Shown here: in pieces, positions 8,849-20,995 of the stretch
How positions within the stretch are numbered: position 1 is the stretch's first letter
Layout of the letters: each line of letters opens with the position of its first letter
Assembly: GCA_014885115.2 (NCBI GenBank)
Contig: WKLE02001293.1
Span: forward strand, 1-22,533
Origin: Asterionellopsis glacialis
Taxonomy: Eukaryota; Bacillariophyta; Plagiogrammaphyceae; Rhaphoneidales; Asterionellopsidaceae
Direction of reading: 5' to 3'
Length of the DNA stretch: 22,533 nucleotides
Notes under the pieces: model-generated
The model's input: only the letters and a program-made list of their open reading frames with translations
Database searches by the model: none
Told to the model about the DNA's origin: nothing
Position numbers and translations under genes: made by a program

Positions 8849-11800
8849 GTACATAAAATAAGAAAAAAACAACCATGGTATACTATGGTACATCTTATTG
8901 CACAGTTCTTAACCAATGTAGGTAAATATGTGGTTACTGTTCTGTCCCTTTGTAGTAATAGTGATAGCTTACATGAGATAAAGCATTGTGAAACAGCAGA
9001 CACATGCAAAACCAGCAGAGGTGTGGCAAGAAAAGTGATAGACAGCAAAGACAGTACAAATATTTTAAGTGTGACTATATTTAGTACTAGGGGGAGTTTA
9101 CTGAATAAAAGAAGTAAATTATTGTAAAAGTGAGAATTGGAAAGTTTGAATATATTGTAGAACTTTTTTTATGAAATAATAACTACTTATCATAAAAAGT
9201 ATCTAGTAAGGGTGGCTTCATACAAACCTCAAGAAGACACAAACATAGAATTACAGTGTGATGTGAAATCAGAAGTATCATGAGCATGTTTATCCTACAC
9301 CACCAATATATAAAATAAGCAATGAGGCAATTTTTCAAGCACAAAATTTCTTATATTTGGGAAAAATTCAAGCTTGACTTTGCAACACTTGTTTACAACA
9401 ACACAAGATTGCTACTTATTCTTGGAGGGCAGGGATTATATTTAACTAATACATGGACTTGAGTGAGATAAATGTTAGATATACATAGTAATATTGCAAT
9501 GGAAGAAAAAAGGGAAGGCAACAAGGAAATATAATAAATACTAATAAGTCAGTACATACTAACAATAGCACACATTCCTCCATTGTCAGATAGACATTAG
9601 TTCATCATGAGAATAGTATTTTTTACTAAACCTTCATCAAACTCTTCTTACAAGTAGGGTTGTCACAAAATAGGCAAAAAGAGACTCATCAACAACATTG
9701 TCATCATTATTAAATATAATCTTTTTGTTCTTCATCTTCAGTAGATATAATAATGTTTTCTACTGCTGGTGTGTGGTGAGATGTTGCCAAAGCCAGTTAT
9801 ATGCTATTTCTGGTATTTCTTCCTATGATGCACTACTAAGAAAAAATAGTCTATCCATGTGGGCTCCCAAAAATAGCAGCAAACACCATATACAACATGG
9901 TGGCTCTCTTATTCTTAGATAATATTGAGCATGATGCAATATAATGTTTCTACAATCTATGTTTTTTGTAGAAAGTGAGTGGATGGTATCAGAAAAGTAC
10001 TATAAATGGAAGTCCACCAGTCTTAGTTAGTTGCTTATTGTGATGGAATGGTAGCCACAGGAGGTATCATATGTAATATTGAAGTAAAACATGTACTAAA
10101 GCTAGATATCAGTTATCAGTCTCTGTGACTTCCTGTACCACCAGCATTACCATACTGTAGTATACAATAATTTGATGCTTCTTACTGTCCATGTTTTTTT
10201 CTTGGGTGTTACTTCTTTGAAATTGTCCAAGAGTTGTCTTGTTGATACTCAATACCTGTAGAAAAGGAAGATGAACTACTTGCTTTGCTATACTGATAGC
10301 ACCACCAAATATATATTTTTCTTTGCTATGTAGTGTACTTAAGAAAACAAGAACAACTCTTGTCTAGATGTGTTAGTAGTAGATAGTAGTAGTAGAGGAA
10401 TTTAGTATTTTTTCTTTTATTGATAAAGCAGGGCACAGCAGCTAGGTTGCCCTCTAAATTTCTTGAAGAGCAGAGTCTGAAATAGATATTATCAGCTTCC
10501 ACCAAATCTAAGAGAGTTTCTTTTTGCCAACAAACCTCTTCAGTTGTTAGGATTAGTTGGCAATTGGTGTAGTACCTTTTGTACACATGTACCTGCTCAT
10601 ATAGGCTGGATGTCCTTTTTCTTTTTGGAGCAATAAGTGAATTGACTAAAGAAGTTAAAGAAAGTTGCATGTAGTGTTCTGGGTTTCAATGATAACATAG
10701 TAGTTACTGGCATAATATACACAGCTCAAAAACATGCTCCTAGCAGCTCATTCTGTAAAATTAGTTACTCTGACCTGCTGGGAACTGGGAAAGAGATGAG
10801 GATTTCCTACTGCTCTCCTTTTTCACCACAGTAGATAAAATTGAGGACTAGATAACAGAGCTTGGGGATAAACACCATGTATACTAGTATCTCTCCTTGT
10901 TTTCTGGTCATCTATGTCTGCAGTTCCTTGGTATTGTATTTCACTAAAAATGTAAAATCAAGAAGACATACTCAACAAATATACAAATCATTGTATTCAT
11001 GTTGTAAATACTCTGATTTTGGCAGGCACTCTTGCCTCTTTCATCCCTACTAGTGGAAGATGTTTTTAATAGAAAATTACTTCTGCTGCCTCTTCAGAGT
11101 GTTGTCTAATGGAATGAAATCTAAAATAAAAGGAAGACTAAAGTAATTCTTTTTCACTTTGTCCAAGAAAAATTCAAGAAACAAGAGTTGCACCATGTAT
11201 TAAAAATTATAAGGAAGAGCAGCAAGCAACCACCATGCTGCTCTTGTGCCTTACTCTTTCTTAGTACCAGATTTGTACAATAAATTTTTAAGTGTGTAAA
11301 TTGAAAGATAGATCAACTTAATTTTAAATTGATTATTGAATTCAAAGGCACAGCTTTCCTTGTCAATTTAGAGTGATTGGAGCAACTTTCCTGGAGAAGA
11401 TTTTTTAGTAATACATGGAAAAAAATATATGACAACCAGCACTAATTATCTTGTTTGCTACTTTATAGGGAAGAATTACATCAAGAGAAAAAGCCTATCT
11501 CCACTGTTAGCTACTTGTGCATAATTTCTATATTAGCAAGTAGAGCATCAAAGCAACAACAAAAGAATTAATCAAAGAATCATTGCACAGCATTTGATGA
11601 CTATTTCTTTCCTTATGATCTTTCAAATAAACTTCTTCTTATTGTTTGCTTGAACAAAAATCAGAAAAAAGACAATGATATGGCTCTTGTATGAATTAAG
11701 AAAAGGGAAAACAAAGGATACTGGTGATACAGAACTGATACAGAGGAGGAGTGTGGAAGCCTAAGAAAACAAATTGGGCAGTTTTGCTTGATGGATTTGA

Positions 11801-14800
11801 TGTGAGAATAGGACATTGAGAAAGTATAACAGAAAATTCAATACACACCTTATAAAATTTGTGAATGTATAAATATTAAGAAAATTGTTTCACAAGAGAA
11901 TAGATTCTGGTACTGGTGGTGGTAGGTATGTAACACTACTAAATAAAAGAAGGAAAGAAGTGAGAAACATTTACTAAAAATAATGATGAAGTAAAGAACT
12001 GACCATTACTACATCATCACCCCATATAACCAAGGTCTATCACATTCTACCACCAGCAAAGCCATAAGTAAAAACCAGCAAGCAACCAAGAAAAAAACTT
12101 GTTTGTTTTACTTTCTCTTCACACATAATAATAGCAAAGAAGATGAGAAATCCTTCCTACAAGTAAAGCAATAAGCAAGCAATTTTTCTATAAGAACCTC
12201 CCATCCTTATGGAACACCCATTATTTCTAGTACTCAAGGGCACACCAAATGTTAAATACATCATGTAACAATTTTCATATATTTTACTGCAGTAAAGCCC
12301 CCCCCAAACAAACTAGTACTGAATAAAGTTTAAGTATATTTTCATCATCACAGTACTAATACTTCTACAAGTGAAGTTAGCTAACAAGATTTCAATCAAG
12401 TACTACTGCTAAGTTGTCAGTGAAGAAGACTTAAACTCTCTGATGGGTCTGGGTACATCTTCATTTGGTAAGTTATCTGCAATTGCACTATGCTGACAAC
12501 AAATATTAAAAGGGAGTAGACTTTGTTGGAGTGAATCAATTATGAGCTATTTTAACTAGTAATAAAAAACACTTGCCAATCTGCTGGTTGGTTGTGACAC
12601 CTATTTTATGTATGGGATTCTATGGACAGTCTAATTAGAGTTTGCATCTGGCAGAGTTTGGTTTTACCATGTGAACTGAACTCTCCAAGGCAGCCAATGA
12701 GTGCCCACTGGATCACCTGTTGCACAACTTGCTTACTACAGCAATATCCACAATACAGTAAGTGACTTTCTCCCTATGACAGGAAACTAAAAACTAAGTT
12801 ATCAAATTGTCAAAGACCAGACTCTCCTATCTTATTACCAGGTTGATCATTACTATACTAGTAGAGACAACCCCCAGGGACTTACAATATCTTTTACATA
12901 TAAACAAATTGGCAACTTATGCAATTTACTGGAATTATAAATTAACTTGTTGTTGTAGTTCTAGCCATATCATTAAGAGCTCCAGCTTCAAGCAGTGCAC
13001 TTGTCTCAGTAGGAACAGCTATCAGTGCATATCAATGTATCATTATTATTATTTTCTAGAATACTTTAGTAGTGAATCAGTTATGGAAGCCTCCTCATGC
13101 TTTGTGTAAGTCCTACTAGGGTCATCACATAGTAGAGAAATACAGAAATACACCATGAACCAATGAAGTGAAAATTGTTACTAGATATAGTAGTCTATAC
13201 AACCACAAATCACCAAATTTTGCCCCCTAGAGAACATCTCCACTCTTTGTCTACAAATTATCATCATATCATTAATTTTCTTCAGCACACAACTTCTGCC
13301 TTTTAAAGTTACAGTATATCTTCTTGTATATGACAGGTAAATCCATCTGAATTCAGCCAAGTTACAACGTTTCTTGTAACTTTGGTCAAAATATAAATAT
13401 ATTATCTAGCACCAATAACAATCACTGTTTCAGCAGCAGGCTGTGTAATATACCAGGTATCACACACAATCTACCTTACTTAGCAGATATGTGATGCAGC
13501 TACATGTATCATAAAAATTTCATTTCCAACAAGCCCATGTGATCTTGAAGTTTCCTCTGTAAATCTATTTTATGCTTAACCCTGACATATAATTCCTCAC
13601 AATCATGCCACAATAAGGATGAACACAACAAAAAGAAAACACTGGCCCTTCTGTGCCTTCTCTACCCTTCTTCTTGGATGTAAAAGATAAAGGAAAATAT
13701 CAAAATGATTATACCAGGTAATGTAACCATCACTACTACTGTTACCTAAGAAATCAACAGTAGTGATAATGGTGGCATCAGTAATCATTAATCATTAAAA
13801 TGTCCTCATCTTTGGTACCCATAACCTTCTTGAAATAATTTGCACTGTTGCTTTTTATACATCTGGAGGCAAGCTGTAGTTGTTCTTGTTTTTGTTCTTC
13901 TCTGTAAGTGCTTGACATGCATTCTCATCATTGTTACTTGTTTTAAACAAGGGCAGTCTGCTAATAAATCTGTCTATTTGTATAAATCATTAGAGCTGAT
14001 CTCACCATCCATAGTAACTGGATCAATATTTCTTGTTGGTCAAAAACTTCTATATCAGCTCTAGTAGTATCTCTTATGTTTCATCAAAGCTCAAAGCCCA
14101 ACTTTGATTGATAGAAGCAGAAAGAATCAATTGCAATGCCATTCATCAAGATATTCTTATTCATATGATTGCCCCTAGTCACCACCTTCAAAAGAGCTAT
14201 GATAGCTTCCATATTCATGTTCCTCCTCCCTGGCTGACTACCTCCTTGCACCACTTGCCATTGATTCCATTTTTGTCATCCTCCTTTTCACATCCCACCT
14301 TCAACCTTAAACAACTTGTGCAGATAATACATGAATTTACTGTCCAGTCTACTGCTATCCAACAAAAAAAAAGAATGTTTTGTTTTGTTTGCCCTGGTAA
14401 AGATTAGTATATTATTCACATACACCAGGGCCTACAAAAGTCTTGTCACCTTCCAAAACAAGTCTTACACACCAGGAAATACCATCAAAAGGGGGGGACG
14501 GTGTAAAGAACTTATGCTGTCCAGGGTTCCTAAGGCAGATACTATTAAAAAAATACCAGCGGGAGTGTTTACAACAATTTCTTACCCAACAAATTGAAAT
14601 CCTATTTTCAAAAACAGAAATAGTGGATGCTGTTTGGTATTCCATTTTCAATCTATTTGAATATTATATGGAATCTTCTTATTCTCTTTTAAAGTTAGAA
14701 TTCAGTGGAATTCTTCATTTATTTCACTTTTCCATTTTAAAAAAGAATTCTTTTTCATTATGCTTTTTTGTTAGTATCTACTAATATCATACAAGTAGTT

Positions 14801-14887
14801 GTACACTCGCAAACTTTTAAATATTAGTTTTTGCTTTATTTGCTATGGATATCTGAAAGTACTAACCAGGAGATGGAAGCACAAGTA
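8849..14887. other. Six-kilobase CpG-depleted, gene-free island
   Basis: No ORF longer than about 114 codons and none with a recognisable domain; no RNA gene found. Scanning line by line I find no CpG between 8766 and 13367, and only four (at 13368, 14499, 14560 and 14808) up to repeat B. GpC, CpA and TpG are plentiful, so this is not simply low GC. Flanking DNA, including both tRNA repeats, has CpG at normal spacing. A heavily methylated and decayed transposon or other foreign insert is the most economical reading; an AT-rich structural region is an alternative. Confidence 0.75.
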
Positions 14888-15296
14888 GTAGTAATTAAAA
14901 CAGGAGGTCGTCCAATTCACTGAAAGAGGAGTAGACTAGTATAATAAATAAAAAGTAGAACTTCTTTGCCATTTCAGTACATACATGTATAGTTGCACAC
15001 AATACTGAACAAAAATGTGGTCTACAAAAAATATAAAATAAAAAAGAATCAAGAAGTCCCTACAGAAATAAGGCCTACACTGGTATACTAATTAGACAAA
15101 CTACCTCATGGTTGGAGGTCCTCTCTAAGACTGGACTTGTCTAGGACTAATCTAGTCTAGAGGATCCAGTGTAGTCCTAGGATCTATATCGCATGTAGGT
15201 GCTAGGTCCTAAGTTCTTGCCGGGCACGGATAACATAAATTAAAAAAGGAGTTGCACAATGTTGAATTAGTGTAGTGTCCCGAAAGCAACGATGGG

Positions 15297-15350
15297 TAAA
15301 AGGGGTAAAAGGGGGTATAAGGAGGTAAAGGGGGTAAAAGGAGGTAAAAG
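15297..15350. repeat. Purine-rich minisatellite (TAAAAGGGG-type units)
   Basis: A run of degenerate units such as TAAAAGGGG, TAAAAGGGGG and AGGTAAAGGGGG, directly 3' of the minus-strand tRNA-Asn gene. The equivalent tract in repeat A is 21 nt shorter (8440-8472). All Gs are on the plus strand in runs of 4-5, so G-quadruplex formation is possible. It is the main difference between the two repeats, consistent with slippage. Confidence 0.7.
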
Positions 15351-15355
15351 ATACA

Positions 15356-15428
15356 CTCTCGATACTGGGATCGAACCAGTGGCCTTAAGATTAACAGTCT
15401 CACGCTCTACCAACTGAGCTAATCGAGA
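15356..15428 (-). tRNA. trnN-GUU: tRNA-Asn (GUU), copy B
   Basis: Identical in all 73 positions to the first copy: acceptor TCTCGAT/ATCGAGA, anticodon loop CTGTTAA with GTT, T arm ACTGG-TTCGATC-CCAGT. Both copies look functional. The immediate 5' flank on the minus strand is also identical between copies; the 3' flank differs in the G-rich tract. Confidence 0.96.
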
Positions 15429-15783
15429 TCTCGTACGTCGGACGGACGACAGGGGTATGAACAAAATTTATGAACCGTATTTTTTGAGGATCTCGCGAAG
15501 AAGAAAAAATATCTCAAGTGCCTTCCCAGAAAACTAAAGGGACACACACAAGTTTTAAAGTCCAACAAGAGAAATCCAGAGAAAACACAAAAAAATGATA
15601 ATGTACCACAACCAGTCTATTGGGACTCAGAGACAATAAGCGTAAAGATGTGAATTGCCCCATCTCCTGATTTTAGTTTCACAATCCTTTAATTATAATA
15701 CTATTTTATTTTATGTATATATATTTTGGTGCATAAAATAAGAAGAAGTTCTTAACCCATGTCAGTAAGTAGGTGTATTCTTT

Positions 15784-15876
15784 CTATTCCCTTCGCGTGC
15801 ATTACCACGAGCAGGTTCAAACGGTTACTCAATATCCATTGAGTTCTCAGCACCATATCATGGGCCCCCGTATAGC
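15784..15876 (-). promoter_or_regulatory. TPP (THI-box) riboswitch in the 3' UTR of the SLC35-like transporter
   Basis: Read on the minus strand, this has the THI-element landmarks in order: a CTAT/ATAG P1 stem, P2 ACGG/CCGT, P3 CCAT-GAT-ATGG, the pyrimidine-sensing CTGAGA, then GAACCTG, P5 CGTG-GTAATG-CACG and the closing CGCGAAGGGAA. An extra 7-bp hairpin (ACTCAAT-GGAT-ATTGAGT) follows CTGAGA. It matches the thiC riboswitch at 20250-20342 in 92 of 93 positions; the one difference is T for C in the strand before GAACCTG. P1 is weaker than in thiC, because the outer bases mismatch after CTAT/ATAG. It lies downstream of the transporter stop codon on the same strand. The family assignment is strong; control of the transporter is inference from position. 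Confidence 0.93.
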
Positions 15877-15888
15877 TAAGATTCACCA

Positions 15889-15988
15889 CTTTATGAACAA
15901 AGAGAAATGGAACAAATCAATATTGTTGGAAAAGAGATACTCCACATAGCAACACGCATTTTTGTAAATAATTTTTCGGACAACTTAC
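15889..15988 (-). other. Predicted alternative 3'-UTR intron of the transporter gene
   Basis: On the minus strand, donor GTAAGT begins at 15988, 18 nt after the stop codon. A pyrimidine-rich tract (TTCCATTTCTCTTTGTTC) precedes an AG ending at 15889. That AG is 12 nt before the aptamer, the same distance as in thiC. An alternative acceptor (CTTAG, ending 15876) touches the aptamer. This is the arrangement by which plant THIC riboswitches control splicing of the 3' UTR. Not proven here. Confidence 0.6.
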
Positions 15989-16006
15989 CATCCAAGACAC
16001 TTTGAT

Positions 16007-17493
16007 TCACGATATTGCTGGAGATGACACTACAGGATTCGTAAAGTGTAGCCAACTACTCAATAACACCAATGATGTCCCGAACACTTGATCAAATGAC
16101 AAGTCTTTGTCATCAATGATACTTTGAAAGACCCCTGATAAAACAAGTCCCAATACTAATGAAAAACCTTTCACGACACTTCCAGCATGCTTGTGAACTA
16201 ATGCTGTTAGCATTCCACCACAAGCTTTTACAACAATGGGTATAAGTGTTTTCCATGTCCAATGATCAAAGTATCCTGCTGTCGATACCACTTTCTTCTT
16301 CTCATTGTCTTTTATTCCATTTATCGAAGTAGCGTTCATGCTGCTACGCGATGCTACTAATCTCTTCATTAGGATGGATAATAAAAGACAAATACCTGAA
16401 AAGAATGATATCTCAACAGTATACAAGTATGCATTCCTTCCCGATCCACCAACAATCTGTAAACCTTTCTGAGAAAAGGCACCAGCAAGGCCAGATAAAA
16501 ATGTGGCACCCAAACATGGCAACACTCCCATTGCAAAAGCTGTTTTCAAAGCTTGCTGCTTTGACGAGCTATTCGCTGTCACATCATTTTCACTGTGATG
16601 TTTACCAGCAGTTCCACGACTGCTCCTAGATAGTATCTTTCCAAGGGTACCTTGAAATATGAGAGTACTAAGAGAAAGCATACCGAGTGCGAATATTTGT
16701 AACTTGCTTTGGAGCTTTCCCATAATTAGAAAGCAACAGAGAGCAGCACTCAATGTTTTTATTTGAGTCAATCCATTAAAAGTGACAGGATCCAGGTTTT
16801 GATACGCATGGTACGTTAGGACTCCTTGGACTGCATATAAAACAGATGGCAAGCCAGCAGATACTAGAGATGAAGACAACGACCAATCTACATATGTATA
16901 GAATAAAAGATTTAGACGAGTCACAAAGTTTAAGGTACATGCAGGGCAATCAACGTAGATCACAGTTGAATGGGTACGTACCTTTGAGACTGCTTACATC
17001 TGGCCCAATCAAGAAAAATCCTGCCCCGATACTCATTTTGACAACTTCTTCAACGAGTGCTACACTTTCTTTGTTGACGCGTTTATTCACATATTTTTTA
17101 CTAATCCGAGGCATAATGCTATACTGAAGTGCTAGCAATAATAGGTAAAAAACGGATAGTGGTGTTAATGTACATGAAGAATGTCTCAAGGCAGCCGAAT
17201 AAACACCGATTGTTCCTCCTAGAATCGTCATCGGACCGACTTTTCACAAAGAAACAACAGAGAATCAATGTTAGAAATAAATATAAGAAAGTACAAACAA
17301 TTGGGTTTTCCGACTGAGATCTCGCCATTAGACTTTACTTTCACTTACTCGTTGCAGATGCTAGGCTTCGGCCGTTTTTCCCAGGCAAATCTAACCCAAG
17401 TGAATTTCCATGACTGCTCAAAGCCGTGGACATCTCAACTATTCTTTTGGGAGATGATATTGTCGCCTTTGGCTGAACAATCATTTTTCGCAT
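16007..17493 (-). CDS. SLC35/nucleotide-sugar-transporter family (DMT) membrane transporter, candidate thiamine-related carrier
   Basis: Three exons reconstructed from splice sites: 17493-17349, 17239-16982 and 16887-16007 (427 aa). Donors are GTAAGT and GTACGT; acceptors are GAAAAG (after CTAAC and a long pyrimidine tract) and ATGTAG; both joins are phase 1. Blocks match the nucleotide-sugar transporter family: GLPSVLYAVQGVLTYHAYQN, DPVTFNGLTQIKTLSAAL, GRNAYLYTVEISFFSGICL and GGMLTALVHKHAGSVVKGFS. The many hydrophobic spans suit about ten membrane helices. The family normally moves nucleotide sugars into Golgi or ER, but relatives have other substrates. Here a TPP riboswitch follows the stop codon and thiC is the head-to-head neighbour, so I infer transport of thiamine, a precursor (HMP or thiazole) or TPP. 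The target membrane is unclear: the N-terminal 60 or so residues lack an obvious signal peptide. The start could be 17484, three codons downstream. Confidence 0.85.
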
Positions 17494-20115
<2,622 letters not shown>

Positions 20116-20130
20116 ATATTTTACCACTTG

Positions 20131-20237
20131 GTACGTAATCATATCACAAGTAAAAATTCATTCCCTTTCATCGAAATTGAATGCTTACGAGTTTTGCAAC
20201 TTTTGCCACGATTTTTTTGTATTTTTTTTGGCTATAG
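20131..20237 (+). other. Predicted alternative 3'-UTR intron of THIC
   Basis: Donor GTACGT starts 16 nt after the stop codon; a T-rich tract (20211-20229) precedes the acceptor CTATAG ending at 20237, 12 nt before the aptamer. The seven bases TTACCAC at 20121-20127, just before the donor, are the exact complement of GTGGTAA at 20318-20324 in the P5 arm of the aptamer. In plant THIC the same region pairs with the 5' splice site when TPP is absent. Splicing itself is a prediction. Confidence 0.65.
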
Positions 20238-20248
20238 TGACCGATCCT

Positions 20249-20344
20249 TGCTATACGGGGGCCCATGATATGGTGCTGAGAACTCAATGGATATTGAGTA
20301 ACCGTTCGAACCTGCTCGTGGTAATGCACGCGAAGGGAATAGCA
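20249..20344 (+). promoter_or_regulatory. TPP (THI-box) riboswitch in the 3' UTR of THIC
   Basis: Complete THI element: P1 TGCTAT/ATAGCA (20249-20254 with 20339-20344), P2 ACGG/CCGT, P3 CCAT-GAT-ATGG, CTGAGA at 20276-20281 (binds the pyrimidine ring), an accessory hairpin ACTCAAT-GGAT-ATTGAGT (20282-20299), GAACCTG (20308-20314), P5 CGTG/CACG around GTAATG, and CGCGAAGGGAA. P4 is CCT/AGG. It begins 133 nt after the thiC stop codon, a position known for plant and diatom THIC. It should sense TPP and lower thiC expression when thiamine is ample. Confidence 0.97.
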
Positions 20345-20595
20345 CGACATTAGTGGCAAGAAATTTATTTTGGTATTTTAATTAGGAATCATGTTATTGG
20401 AAACATGCTTGTCCCCATCTTTTTCTAGAGTTTTCTTCTTCTCCAGTTAGTCTCTGGATGAACTTTTGGAATACAGGTGCTCCGTGGCCCGTATATATGT
20501 TGGATGGCACTCTACACGCACCCTCGTTACTTGATTTTCACTTGGAAGCTCCTATGCAAGTTTTCTGCGTCGTTTATGCTAGTAATTTCAAGAAA
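20345..20595. other. Downstream flank and first copy of tandem duplication
   Basis: Noncoding. From about 20363 the sequence resembles 20996 onward (AGGAATCATGTTA.TGGA.ACAT.CTTGTCC and following), the 3' flank of the small paralogous ORFs on the minus strand. It also includes the end of the thiC transcript. Confidence 0.5.
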
Positions 20596-20871
20596 TCAGT
20601 GTAGTATTTCACTAATCAGTGCGCGTCTTTCAGCACTGGTGAGATTATTATTATGACGAGGAAATACTATATCTTGCGCTGGAGTTTCACGAGAAAGCAG
20701 TGCACGCAAAGACGACACAGGCGGTGCTTGGTTTGAAGTCCCTTGAGAGGTATTGGGTGATGATTCGGTGCACTCGATCATGATAATATCACAATGTGAT
20801 AATGCAGGGGGGGAATCGTTTTGTGGAGGTCTCTATGAGAATTAAAAGTTATGATGGGGTCAATCACCTTC
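20363..20871. repeat. Diverged tandem duplication, copy 1
   Basis: Aligns by eye, with many substitutions and small indels, to 20996-21562 in the same orientation. The best conserved part is the small minus-strand ORF. A third, short fragment is at 21889-21950 (GCAAAGACGACACAGGCGG). The unit spacing is about 640-720 bp. Confidence 0.7.
20596..20781 (-). pseudogene. Small paralogous ORF, copy 1, with premature stop
   Basis: 61-aa frame beginning MIECTESSPNTSQGTS and ending SAERRALISEILH. It aligns throughout with the ORF at 21501-21238: MIECT-SSPNTSQGTS, LRALLSR, HNNN and AERRA--SEIL are shared, and the length differences in the interior are whole codons. After SEIL the paralogue reads ...CGC CGA GCT... 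while this copy has ...CAC TGA TTT..., a stop, yet E-I-T similarity resumes after it. This suggests a nonsense mutation in a once longer frame. I recognise no family. It may be a fragment of a low-complexity multigene or transposon-borne protein. Confidence 0.45.
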
Positions 20872-20995
20872 ACTTGAAATGGAAATTGATAATGAATCAT
20901 CGAAATTTTACCTGATAAAGCAAGCAAAATGTATAGCAAGATAATCCCAGGTGAGAAAACATCAGCTGAATTGGATTACATATACATGTAGTTGG
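20872..20995. other. Spacer between duplicated units
   Basis: Short AT-rich noncoding spacer with no visible ORF or structure. Confidence 0.4.

Larger units (their letters stand above)
14888..15727. repeat. Direct repeat copy B (tRNA-Asn unit, about 0.8 kb)
   Basis: Second copy of the 8032-8848 unit in the same orientation. It differs by three substitutions and an expanded tract of GGTAAA(A)GG-like units at 15297-15350. The similarity decays on the right through GTTCTTAACC (8905 in A, 15750 in B) up to about the 3' edge of the transporter riboswitch. Confidence 0.9.

Noticed and set aside
8906..8975. A fossil third TPP aptamer at the right edge of repeat A
   Set aside because: Similarity to the region beside the transporter riboswitch reaches the GTCCCTT/TTCCCTT bases at the aptamer edge but the conserved CTGAGA and GAACCTG elements are not present beyond it.
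10326..10670. 114-codon minus-strand ORF inside the CpG-poor island
   Set aside because: Residue composition looks random (runs of Tyr, Leu), no domain, no neighbour or homologue; an ORF this long is expected by chance in 6 kb read in six frames.
14108..14784. Overlapping plus-strand ORFs of 88-113 codons near the right end of the island
   Set aside because: They overlap one another in different frames, have no recognisable motif and cross the same CpG-poor noncoding sequence.
8032..15727. LTR retrotransposon (0.8 kb direct repeats around a 6 kb interior)
   Set aside because: The repeats lack TG...CA ends and contain a functional-looking Pol III tRNA gene; the interior has no gag, protease, RT or integrase frame, and I see no primer-binding site or polypurine tract at the expected places.
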